Made by a program: the position numbers and the translations under genes. Below the pieces are notes generated by a model, which saw only the letters and a program-made list of their open reading frames with translations, searched no databases and was not told the origin of the DNA. 64,000 nucleotides of DNA from Dehalococcoidia bacterium UBA7891 (GTDB lineage: Bacteria; Chloroflexota; Dehalococcoidia; Lucifugimonadales; UBA826): NCBI GenBank assembly GCA_002500485.1, contig DLRJ01000113.1, positions 1,534 to 65,533 of the forward strand. The letters are read 5' to 3'. Below, piece by piece: positions 9,040 to 16,774 of the stretch (positions within the stretch are counted from its first letter, which is position 1; every line of letters starts with the position of its first letter).

Positions 9040-9588
9040 ATGCTCTGGTTCCGCGCTGCTATATTTGTGTCGCTTCTATTCTTAGGTTTGTATAACCAAT
9101 CAGGCACCTTGCTTGAAGCGAACGGTTCCATACGCTCGTATGAAAAGAAAGTAATTGGTGAATATGTAATTGGGTTAGGCACCACCCCACCTTCACCATC
9201 AATAGGTGTCACTCATTTTGCTGCTTTTGTAGAAAATGAACAGACAGGAACCAGGTACGTGGATGTTGAAATAGAGTTTGTATCTTCTTCCTCAACCATT
9301 GACCTGCCAGAGGTGGGACCCGAACTGATGAAAAATAGCATTATGGACCCTATGTATTACGAGATTGACACATCTTTTAATAAAGAGGGAGTGTGGTTAG
9401 TAATGTTGACTGTAAGAAGAGAGGGCAATGAGGTTTCCGTTGTATATGAAGTCGAGGTTAAGAAGCCAAACCCAATTGTGCCAATTTTGACAGTGGGGAC
9501 ATTACTTTTCTTCTTAGCCATTCTGAGTTTGTCGTTGAGATCTTGGATAAAAGAATATAGAAAGAAATTTAAAATTAGGAAAGCTTAA
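9040..9588 (+). CDS. Exported Ig-like protein with C-terminal membrane anchor
   Basis: A 182-residue protein with an N-terminal signal-like helix (about 4-20), a beta-rich extracytoplasmic domain (about 35-145), one transmembrane helix (about 150-170) and a basic cytoplasmic tail. The domain has the look of CopC/YtkA-type immunoglobulin-like folds that sit beside copper genes, but similarity is only general. I chose ATG 9040 over an in-frame GTG at 9028, because the GGAGG of the ribosome site (9030-9034) lies inside that longer frame and is spaced 5 bases from the ATG. The stop overlaps the next start (TAATG), so the genes are translationally coupled. Confidence 0.65.
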   Translation: MLWFRAAIFVSLLFLGLYNQSGTLLEANGSIRSYEKKVIGEYVIGLGTTPPSPSIGVTHFAAFVENEQTGTRYVDVEIEFVSSSSTIDLPEVGPELMKNSIMDPMYYEIDTSFNKEGVWLVMLTVRREGNEVSVVYEVEVKKPNPIVPILTVGTLLFFLAILSLSLRSWIKEYRKKFKIRKA

Positions 9589-10349
9589 TGAATCATAAAA
9601 ATTTAACAATGCAGGTCTTCTGGATAGCTATTTTCTTTGCTTTGGCAATGGGTTGTGGTTCCTCGGATGAAAATTCTTTCTCAGTCGCTGTAGACGAAAA
9701 TACATCAGTGTTTGATATCGGAATCAGTTCTGGCGAATTAGTTGGGGATGAGGGTACATTGAGAATTAAGAAGAATGAAAATGTCAGGCTAAATTTTTCT
9801 TCAGATACGGAGATTACAGTACATTTACATGGATATGATATTGAAAAAACAGTTTTCTCAGGTAACGACCAGGTGATGGAGTTCAAGGCAAATGCCACCG
9901 GTAGGTTTGCCATCACCTCACATAAAAACGAAACAGGACATCAGGATCACGGATCACATTCAGACCATTCGGGGGCTGAAATTGATGCTGATACCCATGC
10001 AGCCTTATTTGAGTCTGAAACATTGACCTCAGGAGAGATGTTTTCCTACCAAGTGCCCATGAATATTGAAAATACCACCATTCCTTATCATGATCATATG
10101 AATCATGATGCCGGTGGAAGCATCGAAGTGTCCTCTGATCATGGTGAAAGCGGTAATGTTTTGGTGATGGTAGGAAGTGCAGGTCATTATTTTCATCCTG
10201 ATAATGTCATAGTAAAACCCGGTGCACTGATAGAATGGAAAATTGAATCAGACAAAAAAGTTCGCTTAACAAGTGGTTTACCTCCATCAAACCAGGCCAA
10301 TCATGAATCTGAAGAGGAAACCCTAATTACAATAGAGGTATATCCATAG
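9588..10349 (+). CDS. His-rich cupredoxin-like lipoprotein
   Basis: A 253-residue lipoprotein with a lipobox L-A-M-G-C and lipidated Cys23. The first beta domain (about 50-105) contains a cupredoxin-like H-L-H-G-Y-D strand. A linker (about 107-142) is very rich in His and Asp (clusters HQDHGSHSDH), and another cluster, Y-H-D-H-M-N-H, lies near 165. The second domain (about 190-253) begins G-H-Y-F-H-P-D-N-V-I-V-K-P-G (His200, His203), the typical start of a plastocyanin-like fold. The usual C-terminal Cys/Met ligand loop is not evident, so a classical type 1 copper site is doubtful. A metal-binding, perhaps copper chaperone, role is inferred. Confidence 0.7.
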   Translation: MNHKNLTMQVFWIAIFFALAMGCGSSDENSFSVAVDENTSVFDIGISSGELVGDEGTLRIKKNENVRLNFSSDTEITVHLHGYDIEKTVFSGNDQVMEFKANATGRFAITSHKNETGHQDHGSHSDHSGAEIDADTHAALFESETLTSGEMFSYQVPMNIENTTIPYHDHMNHDAGGSIEVSSDHGESGNVLVMVGSAGHYFHPDNVIVKPGALIEWKIESDKKVRLTSGLPPSNQANHESEEETLITIEVYP

Positions 10350-10408
10350 CTTTCACGAGAAATGCCATTAAACGGGAAAGGTGTGATTTCTAGTAAAGGA
10401 GCATATCG

Positions 10409-10438
10409 TTGAAAATTCATCGGAGAGAAAGAAGGTGA
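10409..10438 (+). promoter_or_regulatory. Possible 9-codon leader ORF before the polytopic protein gene
   Basis: An AAAGGAG ribosome site is followed 7 bases later by TTG and nine sense codons (M-K-I-H-R-R-E-K-E-ish frame) ending in TGA. The TGA overlaps the GTG start of the next gene. It may couple translation or be chance. The downstream gene has its own GGAG site inside this mini-frame. Confidence 0.25.
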
Positions 10439-11970
10439 ATGCTAGAACAAAAAAATTCATACCAGCAATTCTATTGGTGGTCTGCGTTTTTTTATTCGGC
10501 TCAACAGCTAACGCTCATGGATTTGGTGAACGGTATGATTTGCCTATCCCGCTGACCTATTTTTTAATTGGCGCGGCTCTTACTGTTGCATTTTCATTTG
10601 TGGCTATTGGCTGGTTTATAAGGTCGAGTGGCTCAGATCTAAAATACCCACGAATTAATGTTTATCGATATTCTGCAATGGCTTTCTTTTGTAAGGCTAT
10701 TTCAAGGTGCCTTGGGTTAATTTCGGTATTTATTCTTTTTATTTCCATACATTCTGGCCTTACGGGTACATCTAACGCTATTGAGAATTTTGCCCCTGTT
10801 TTTGTTTGGATAATATGGTGGGTTGGGGTCGGGTATGTTGTTTGTATTGTTGGGAATATATGGCTAGTGATGAATCCATGGTTAGTGATATTCAACTATT
10901 GGGAACGGATATTCGGTAAACATATGGGCCTAGTGGGCTGGCCCGCAAAATTTGATGCATGGCCTTCGTTGGTTCTCTTTCTTCTTTTTGCCTGGATTGA
11001 GAATGTGCATCCGGCGAGTTCTCAGCCGTATAGTTTAGGGATACTAATACTAATTTACTCCCTCTTAACGTGGGGAGGCATGATTTTGTTTGGTAAACAT
11101 GTTTGGTTGACACATGGTGATCCCTTTCACGTCCTTTTTAATTTATTCGCTCGGTTTTCTGCCACTGAGTTAAGAATAAATGGAACCAAAAACTGGTGTA
11201 CGCGGTGCGCTTCAGGTTGCAAGGAAAACTTAAATTTGCCTGATTGTGTCGATTGCTATGAATGTTGGGAAAATACTGATTCTGAAAATAAGGAATTTTG
11301 TCTGCGGCCGTGGTCTGTAGGATTGTCTCGTGGAGAACGTGTTACGCCGGCTATTATGCTTTTTCATGTTACTGCTTTAGCCACCGTTTCCTTTGATGGG
11401 TTTTCTGAAACTCCTGCGTGGATTCAAATTCAGACAGTTTTATGGCCAGCAATAGACCCGTTACCTGGTTCGGCTGCAGCTACTATAGAAACTATCGGGA
11501 TAATTCTTGGACCCTTAATTTTTGCTGCGATCTACTTATATGTGTGTGGGCTAATTTCCCGAATGTCACACGGACAAATGACCTCTGTTGATACAAGGAA
11601 GAGCTTTGTATTTTCATTGGTCCCAATAGCCTTGGCATATAATTTAGCTCACTACTTATCTTTTCTGTTGATCACCGGGCAGGAACTAATACCGCTCTTA
11701 TCTGATCCCTATGGATTTGGTTGGAATTTATTCGGCACATCGGATTTTAAGGTTAATATAGCCATAATAGATGCTCGGGTTGCATGGATATTTTCTGTGA
11801 TTGCTCTTGTGATCGGCCACATCATTTCTGTCCTCACAGCTCATGTCATAGCTTTAAGGAAGACAACCTCTCACTCTATAGCAGTTAGAAGCCAGTATCC
11901 TATGTTATTGCTTATGGTGTTTTATACAGCGGTGAGTCTTTGGATAGTAGCCCAACCGATTGTGGAATAG
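10435..11970 (+). CDS. Polytopic membrane protein with Cys-rich loop (metal cassette)
   Basis: A 511-residue protein with a signal/first helix ending T-A-N-A, an exported H-G-F-G-E-R-Y-D-L-P segment, and about 10-11 further helices. From memory, relatives carrying this HGFGxRYDLP start are often auto-annotated 'fenitrothion hydrolase'; I regard that label as unsupported. A loop at 255-289 carries seven cysteines (C255, C258, C262, C271, C274, C277, C289), as CxxCxxxC and CxxCxxC, suited to zinc, copper or an Fe-S cluster. Late helices carry conserved-looking histidines (Y-N-L-A-H-Y-L-S, I-G-H-I-I-S). It closes the probable operon with the His-rich and cupredoxin-like genes, so it may be the transporter or membrane enzyme of the set. 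Confidence 0.65.
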   Translation: MNARTKKFIPAILLVVCVFLFGSTANAHGFGERYDLPIPLTYFLIGAALTVAFSFVAIGWFIRSSGSDLKYPRINVYRYSAMAFFCKAISRCLGLISVFILFISIHSGLTGTSNAIENFAPVFVWIIWWVGVGYVVCIVGNIWLVMNPWLVIFNYWERIFGKHMGLVGWPAKFDAWPSLVLFLLFAWIENVHPASSQPYSLGILILIYSLLTWGGMILFGKHVWLTHGDPFHVLFNLFARFSATELRINGTKNWCTRCASGCKENLNLPDCVDCYECWENTDSENKEFCLRPWSVGLSRGERVTPAIMLFHVTALATVSFDGFSETPAWIQIQTVLWPAIDPLPGSAAATIETIGIILGPLIFAAIYLYVCGLISRMSHGQMTSVDTRKSFVFSLVPIALAYNLAHYLSFLLITGQELIPLLSDPYGFGWNLFGTSDFKVNIAIIDARVAWIFSVIALVIGHIISVLTAHVIALRKTTSHSIAVRSQYPMLLLMVFYTAVSLWIVAQPIVE

Positions 11971-12046
11971 TGTTGCTCCCATAGTAAAATGAGATGGGAA
12001 ACACGGTAGGACTTTTACAGATCGACGGTTTATAGGAAGGTACTTT

Positions 12047-12274
12047 ATGTCAAATGAGCCAGAAAATATTAAACATTATGAGTGCCCAAAATGTTCAAAT
12101 ACTTCATATGAGGCAGGTGAAATTAGGACTACAGGTTCGGGGTTATCAAGGTTTATGAATCTTCAAAATCAAAAATTTGCTCATATAACCTGTGACGCCT
12201 GTGGGTATACTGAATTTTTTAAGAGGCGCAGCCGAGGAGCAGGAAACATATTGGATCTATTTCTAGGAGGGTAG
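12047..12274 (+). CDS. Zinc-ribbon nucleic-acid-binding protein (DUF2082-like)
   Basis: A 75-residue protein made of one zinc ribbon: Cys13-x2-Cys16 near the start and Cys49-x2-Cys52 later. Between them runs the family segment G-E-I-R-T-T-G-S-G-L-S-R-F. The end reads Y-T-E-F-F-K...L-D-L-F-L-G-G, as in the small DUF2082 zinc-ribbon family annotated as nucleic-acid binding. The start has AGGAAGG upstream. It stands 38 bases before the dehydrogenase gene. The biological role of the family is not known. Confidence 0.85.
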   Translation: MSNEPENIKHYECPKCSNTSYEAGEIRTTGSGLSRFMNLQNQKFAHITCDACGYTEFFKRRSRGAGNILDLFLGG

Positions 12275-12312
12275 GGAATTTTTCAAAAGTTGCTGGCCCG
12301 AGGAGAAATACT

Positions 12313-13401
12313 ATGCTAGGGAGAAAAGTCACAATATTAGGGGGCGGGAACACCGCATTTTCCGTTGCGGCTCGACTAGCGCATATGGGTAATTCTATAT
12401 GCTTATTGGAGCATCCAGATTTTATGGAATCAATTTCGGAAATAATGGTGACCAAGACTATAAATTTGGAAGGGGTTTTAGAAACAGGACCAGCTATAAT
12501 TGATAAAATCACACTGGATCCCCTTGAAGCTTTGGAATTTTCTGACCTACTGTTACTGATAGTACCTGCGTACGCTCACAAACCGTTTGCTGAATTGTGT
12601 GGTCCGTACCTCACTGAAGATCATACTGTAGTTATTATGCCAGGCACCATTGGGTCGTTAGAGTGGAAAGTATTGGCGTCGGAATTCGGGGCTTTCAATA
12701 TGACTGTAGCAGAAGTCGACACAGCCCCGTATGTTTGCAGAAAAACATCTAATGGTAGTGCAGTTATTTGGGGAGAAGTGGCCTCCCTGGGAATGGGGGT
12801 TATTCCATCCTCAGACACATCCTCTGTAAAAGACATGTTACAGCCACTTTTTCCAGGGATTAGAGCATATTCTGATTCCCTAGAATGCGGTCTATCAGCT
12901 ATGAACCCAGTTGTTCATCCTGCAGGGGTTCTGATGAATGCTGGTAGGGTGGAATATTCTAGAGGTGAGTTTTATTTTTATGAAGAAGGAGTTTCAGGAT
13001 CAGTGGCAAAGGCAATAGAGGCTGTTGATGAAGAGAGAAGGAACATTGGGAAAGCCTTAGGCTATGACCTCGTCCCGGTCGCGGAGGCATTTCACAAAGC
13101 AGGATTTGGGCCTAGGGGTCAGATTTGGGAGGTTATCAACGGCAGTTATATGCTTACTAGACTAAAAGCGCCAGGTTCATTGGACAGCAGGTGGCTTTCA
13201 GAAGACATTCCTTTTGGTATATCGGCTTGGAGTAAAATTGGTAAGCAGTATGGAGTTAGCTCTCCAGTTATGGATTCCTTCGTTCAAATTGGAAATGTAG
13301 TGATGGGAGCAGGCGGAAACGAAGGTAGAGGCCCAAAGGATTTTGGAATAGAAAATTTATCGATCTCAGAATTGCAAAAATATCTTCAGACCGGCACGTA
13401 G
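12313..13401 (+). CDS. NAD/NADP octopine/nopaline dehydrogenase family protein
   Basis: A 362-residue two-domain oxidoreductase. The N-terminal Rossmann fold shows G-G-G-N-T-A-F (10-16), followed by an octopine-dehydrogenase-like core with V-V-I-M-P-G-T-I-G-S. The C-terminal helical domain (about 190-362) contains the M-N-P-V-V-H-P-A-G-V-L-M-N-A-G segment, whose His is the expected catalytic residue. Family members reduce imines made from an amino acid and a keto acid, or related keto acids. GAGGAG is correctly spaced before the ATG. The substrate is unknown. Confidence 0.8.
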   Translation: MLGRKVTILGGGNTAFSVAARLAHMGNSICLLEHPDFMESISEIMVTKTINLEGVLETGPAIIDKITLDPLEALEFSDLLLLIVPAYAHKPFAELCGPYLTEDHTVVIMPGTIGSLEWKVLASEFGAFNMTVAEVDTAPYVCRKTSNGSAVIWGEVASLGMGVIPSSDTSSVKDMLQPLFPGIRAYSDSLECGLSAMNPVVHPAGVLMNAGRVEYSRGEFYFYEEGVSGSVAKAIEAVDEERRNIGKALGYDLVPVAEAFHKAGFGPRGQIWEVINGSYMLTRLKAPGSLDSRWLSEDIPFGISAWSKIGKQYGVSSPVMDSFVQIGNVVMGAGGNEGRGPKDFGIENLSISELQKYLQTGT

Positions 13402-13419
13402 TAATAAATATCTTTACCA

Positions 13420-13608
13420 CTAACAATTTTTATCTGTGGGTAGAACAGTTAACTCCATCGAATAATTGGTTTGACCATGAATTAGACTGAGCAGTATAAT
13501 TCGGTCGTCGTTGTAGTCGTGGGTTGGATTGAGATGAGTCTGGGTGCTTACTACCGTCATTCCTAGGGAGTAAAGGTAATCGAACAGGGTAACCGGTCCC
13601 GCTTCCAT
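13420..13608 (-). CDS. Possible small protein divergent from purF
   Basis: A 62-codon frame on the minus strand fills the gap between the dehydrogenase stop and purF almost exactly. It leaves 18 bases on one side and 54 on the other. The translation is not obviously degenerate, but I recognise no family, and the ribosome site (AGGG about 12 bases away) is poor. It may be a real orphan gene or a chance frame in spacer. The palindrome upstream of purF would lie in the shared promoter region if it is real. Confidence 0.3.
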   Translation of the reverse strand: MEAGPVTLFDYLYSLGMTVVSTQTHLNPTHDYNDDRIILLSLIHGQTNYSMELTVLPTDKNC

Positions 13609-13629
13609 ACTGAGGTTAATCCCTTGATT

Positions 13630-13648
13630 TCGAAGGAATTTCCTTCGA
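13630..13648. promoter_or_regulatory. 19-bp perfect palindrome upstream of purF (operator candidate)
   Basis: TCGAAGGAATTTCCTTCGA is two 9-base arms around one central T. It lies immediately before the AGGTGG ribosome site of purF. Its size and symmetry fit a dimeric repressor operator or a translation-blocking hairpin. It does not resemble the E. coli PurR consensus. If translation began at TTG 13624 instead, the palindrome would be coding. Confidence 0.45.
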
Positions 13649-13662
13649 CAGGTGGCGACACC

Positions 13663-15048
13663 ATGAAAGAAGCGTGTGGGATAGTTGGGGTATTCGCCAG
13701 AGAGGAAGATGTCGCGCGTTCAGTTTTTTTTGGATTATATGCCTTACAGCATAGGGGCCAAGAGAGTGCAGGAATATCGGCGAGTGACGGACACAGAATT
13801 AGATTGCACACAGAAATGGGGCTTGTATCACAAGCCTTTCAAGAAAATGACCTATCCCATCTGTCGGGTCATATCGCAATAGGCCATACCCGTTATTCAA
13901 CTACCGGGTCAAGCAACATCAATAACGCCCAACCGATTCTATCCAAGGGAACTAGCACTGAAATTTCTCTTGCCCATAACGGGAATGTGATCAATGCCAT
14001 GGATCTTAGGGAAGAGTTATTAGATTGGGGTATTCAATTCCAATCTTCTGGAGACTCTGAAATTATTGCTCATTTAATTGCAAATGCACCTGTCGAAAAT
14101 TGGCCTGACCGGATTGCATACATTATGCGCAGATTACAAGGGGCTTATTCCCTCGTTGTTATGACCAACCAAGAAGTGTTAGGGGTTAGGGACCCTCTAG
14201 GTGTTAGGCCTCTTTGTATAGGTAAATTAAATTCCGGGTGGGTTCTGGCGTCCGAATCATGTGCCCTTGATCATATCGGTGCTGAATTCGTTAGAGAGGT
14301 GGAACCGGGAGAGGCGGTTTTGATCAATGATAATGGAATCACATCTATTTATAAAAAACCGAAGGAAGGGGTTTTTGGAAGATGTGTCTTTGAGCACATT
14401 TATTTTTCCAGGCCAGATTCTCTACTGGATGGACAGTTGGTTTATAGTGCGAGAATGGCAATGGGAGCCCAACTCGCAAAAGAGTTTCCGGTTGAAGCAG
14501 ATTTAGTAATAGGAGTCCCAGATTCTGCCACGGCTTCGGCCGTTGGATATTCACAAGAATCGGGTATTCCTTTTACAGAAGGTCTGGTGAAAAATCGATA
14601 CGTAGGAAGAACTTTTATTTTGCCTGACCAGAGACTTAGAGAACTGGGAGTTAGAAGAAAATTGAATTTACTTCCACAGATATTAGAAGGGAAAAGAGTG
14701 ATTGTGGTGGATGACAGTATAGTTAGAGGCACTACTACCCCACATGTAGTTAATCTACTTAGGAAAGGGGGTGCTAAAGAGATTCATTTACGAATCTGTG
14801 CGCCGCCAATAGTTTCGCCCTGCCATTTTGGTGTGGATATGGCTACTAAAGCAGAGTTGATGGCTAGTAGTAACTCAGTCAACGAAATAAGGGAAATAAT
14901 TGGGGCTGATTCATTAGGGTTTTTAAGCGAAGAAGGTTTGTTGAAGTCTGTGTCTGGGAAAAGAAATGAATACTGCATGGGCTGTTTTACTGGCAAATAT
15001 CCGATACCAGTTCAACTCGAAATGGATAAACTAGTTTTAGAAACGTAA
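13663..15048 (+). CDS. purF: Amidophosphoribosyltransferase
   Basis: PurF makes phosphoribosylamine from PRPP and glutamine, the first step of purine synthesis. With ATG 13663 the protein has 461 residues and the Ntn nucleophile is Cys5 (MKEACGIVGV), exposed after removal of a short propeptide. The PRPP loop is V-I-V-V-D-D-S-I-V-R-G-T (Asp350, Asp351). Cysteines in G-R-C-V-F-E, S-P-C-H-F-G and Y-C-M-G-C-F-T-G-K-Y-P match the four 4Fe-4S ligands of the Bacillus-type enzyme. A longer TTG start at 13624 would give a 17-residue propeptide and also has a GAGG site, so the start is not fully settled. It heads the purF-purN-purM-purH block. Confidence 0.95.
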   Translation: MKEACGIVGVFAREEDVARSVFFGLYALQHRGQESAGISASDGHRIRLHTEMGLVSQAFQENDLSHLSGHIAIGHTRYSTTGSSNINNAQPILSKGTSTEISLAHNGNVINAMDLREELLDWGIQFQSSGDSEIIAHLIANAPVENWPDRIAYIMRRLQGAYSLVVMTNQEVLGVRDPLGVRPLCIGKLNSGWVLASESCALDHIGAEFVREVEPGEAVLINDNGITSIYKKPKEGVFGRCVFEHIYFSRPDSLLDGQLVYSARMAMGAQLAKEFPVEADLVIGVPDSATASAVGYSQESGIPFTEGLVKNRYVGRTFILPDQRLRELGVRRKLNLLPQILEGKRVIVVDDSIVRGTTTPHVVNLLRKGGAKEIHLRICAPPIVSPCHFGVDMATKAELMASSNSVNEIREIIGADSLGFLSEEGLLKSVSGKRNEYCMGCFTGKYPIPVQLEMDKLVLET

Positions 15049-15064
15049 AAATAGGTATTAACTA

Positions 15065-15694
15065 TTGAATGAGCTGGGTGCCAAAAGCATCTCCCTGGGA
15101 ATTTTAGCCTCGCACGGAGGATCAAATCTTCAAGCCATAATGGATGCTTGTGAAGATGGGTTATTAAAGGCAAATGTGGCAGTGGTAGTGAGTAATAATT
15201 CGAGGTCACTGGCTCTTCAAAGAGCCAGAAAGTCAGGCGTACCGGCATACCATTTAAGTTCCAACACCCATTCTGATGATGGAGACTTAGATCTTGCCAT
15301 TAAAGACATTTTAAAAAAGTATAATGTAGATTTAATAATTTTGGCTGGATACATGAAGAAAATAGGACCGTCTGTTCTGAGAACATTCCGCAATAGAGTT
15401 ATTAATAGCCACCCAGCTTTACTGCCCAACTACGGTGGAAAAGGAATGTATGGAGATCGGGTGCATAAGGCTGTAGTTAAAGCTAAGTCAGCGGAGACTG
15501 GGATTTCGATACACTTGGTAGACGAGGATTACGACCATGGTGCGATCATTAATCAAAAAATAATAGCTGTTGATTCTTCTGAAGGGGTTGAGTTTGTGAA
15601 AAAAAAGGTTCAAAAACATGAGCATACATTCTGGATAACCACACTCAATAAAATTCAGAAGGGAGAAATTGATTTGGACAATGTTGGCCATTAA
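15065..15694 (+). CDS. purN: Phosphoribosylglycinamide formyltransferase
   Basis: PurN transfers a formyl group from 10-formyl-THF to GAR in purine synthesis. The 209-residue protein has the N-terminal nucleotide loop A-S-H-G-G-S-N-L-Q. The catalytic segment is N-S-H-P-A-L-L-P with Asn and His, and the Asp lies in D-E-D-Y-D-H-G. The start is TTG; the near ATG is out of frame. It lies 16 bases after purF and 23 before purM. Identification is firm. Confidence 0.95.
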   Translation: MNELGAKSISLGILASHGGSNLQAIMDACEDGLLKANVAVVVSNNSRSLALQRARKSGVPAYHLSSNTHSDDGDLDLAIKDILKKYNVDLIILAGYMKKIGPSVLRTFRNRVINSHPALLPNYGGKGMYGDRVHKAVVKAKSAETGISIHLVDEDYDHGAIINQKIIAVDSSEGVEFVKKKVQKHEHTFWITTLNKIQKGEIDLDNVGH

Positions 15695-15717
15695 ACCAGT
15701 ATTAACTACATAAGATC

Positions 15718-16752
15718 ATGAAAGACGACAAAATTACCTACGAATCAGCCGGGGTTAACCTACTGGCATCAGAAAAAATCAAAGATAGGATAAAAAATTT
15801 AGCCGAAAAAACATATACCCCTAATGTATTGGGTGGGGTCGGTGGCTTTGGAGCGATGTATAAAATTTCCGGTTACCGTGACCCAGTTTTGGTCAGCAGC
15901 ACTGATCCGGTAGGTACGAAATTGATGGTTGCAGGGATGGTTGGTGATTATAGCTATATTGGGGAAGATCTAGTTAATGCTTGTGTGAATGATCTCATTG
16001 TAGTTGGTGCAGAACCATTGTTTTTTCTCGACTATATTGCTACATCCACCATGGTTCCAGAGGTAGTAGAAAATATTGTTACTGGTATCTCTGAAGCGTG
16101 CAAAAATGTGGGCTGTGCCCTTATTGGGGGAGAAACTTCTGAAATGCCAGGGGTTTTTAAGGAGGGTAAATTTGATATTTCTGGTTTTGTTGTTGGCGCC
16201 GTAGAGGCGGATGAAATGTTAAATCCATTGGATACCGTTAGAGAAGGTGATTTACTCATTGGCCTGCCATCAAATGGTTTGCATACAAACGGATACTCTT
16301 TAGTACGGCACGTTTTTAACTTGGAAAACGATTTGGGAATCCTCAAGCAACGATTAAATAAATCAGGAGAAACCCTAGGAGAGGCACTTTTGAAGCCTCA
16401 CCCTTCTTACTATCATGATTTAAAATCAATTTTCTCCGATTCAAAAGGCATAGCACATATCACTGGGGGTGGATTGTATGAAAATATGCCAAGAATTTTG
16501 CCAAAAGATATAGAAGCTCAATTTGATGCTTCTCAGTGGGATGTCCCTGATGTTTTTGAATTTATCAGAAAAACTGGTTTGGTTGATTCTAATGAGATGT
16601 ATAGAGTTTTCAATATGGGTTTAGGAATGGTCATTGTTTGTGTTCCTGAAAAGGCTTCTAGGATTTTAAAGAATGTTCCTAGTGCAAAAATAGTAGGGGA
16701 ATTAAAGCAAAGAAGTTCTGATAATAGAGTCACAATAGAAAACAAAAGGTGA
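15718..16752 (+). CDS. purM: Phosphoribosylformylglycinamidine cyclo-ligase
   Basis: PurM closes the imidazole ring (FGAM to AIR) using ATP. The 344-residue protein is full length. It carries the AIR-synthase signature around V-S-S-T-D-P-V-G-T-K (about 60-70) and N-D-L-I-V-V-G-A-E-P-L-F-F-L-D-Y. The C-terminal domain shows H-I-T-G-G-G-L-Y-E-N. It lies between purN and purH with gaps of about 22 bases, consistent with one transcript. Confidence 0.96.
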   Translation: MKDDKITYESAGVNLLASEKIKDRIKNLAEKTYTPNVLGGVGGFGAMYKISGYRDPVLVSSTDPVGTKLMVAGMVGDYSYIGEDLVNACVNDLIVVGAEPLFFLDYIATSTMVPEVVENIVTGISEACKNVGCALIGGETSEMPGVFKEGKFDISGFVVGAVEADEMLNPLDTVREGDLLIGLPSNGLHTNGYSLVRHVFNLENDLGILKQRLNKSGETLGEALLKPHPSYYHDLKSIFSDSKGIAHITGGGLYENMPRILPKDIEAQFDASQWDVPDVFEFIRKTGLVDSNEMYRVFNMGLGMVIVCVPEKASRILKNVPSAKIVGELKQRSSDNRVTIENKR

Positions 16753-16774
16753 TTATCAAAACCAGAAGGGGTTT

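Noticed and set aside
9028..9040. GTG start giving a four-residue longer cassette protein
   Set aside because: The ribosome site lies inside this extension and is correctly spaced for the ATG at 9040.
10435..11970. Annotation as fenitrothion hydrolase
   Set aside because: The label is carried by similar proteins, but no hydrolase motif is visible. Membrane topology, the Cys loop and neighbours point elsewhere.
11972..12000. TCCCAT/ATGGGA stem after the cassette
   Set aside because: The six-base stem has an 11-base loop and no T-run, so I did not call it a terminator.
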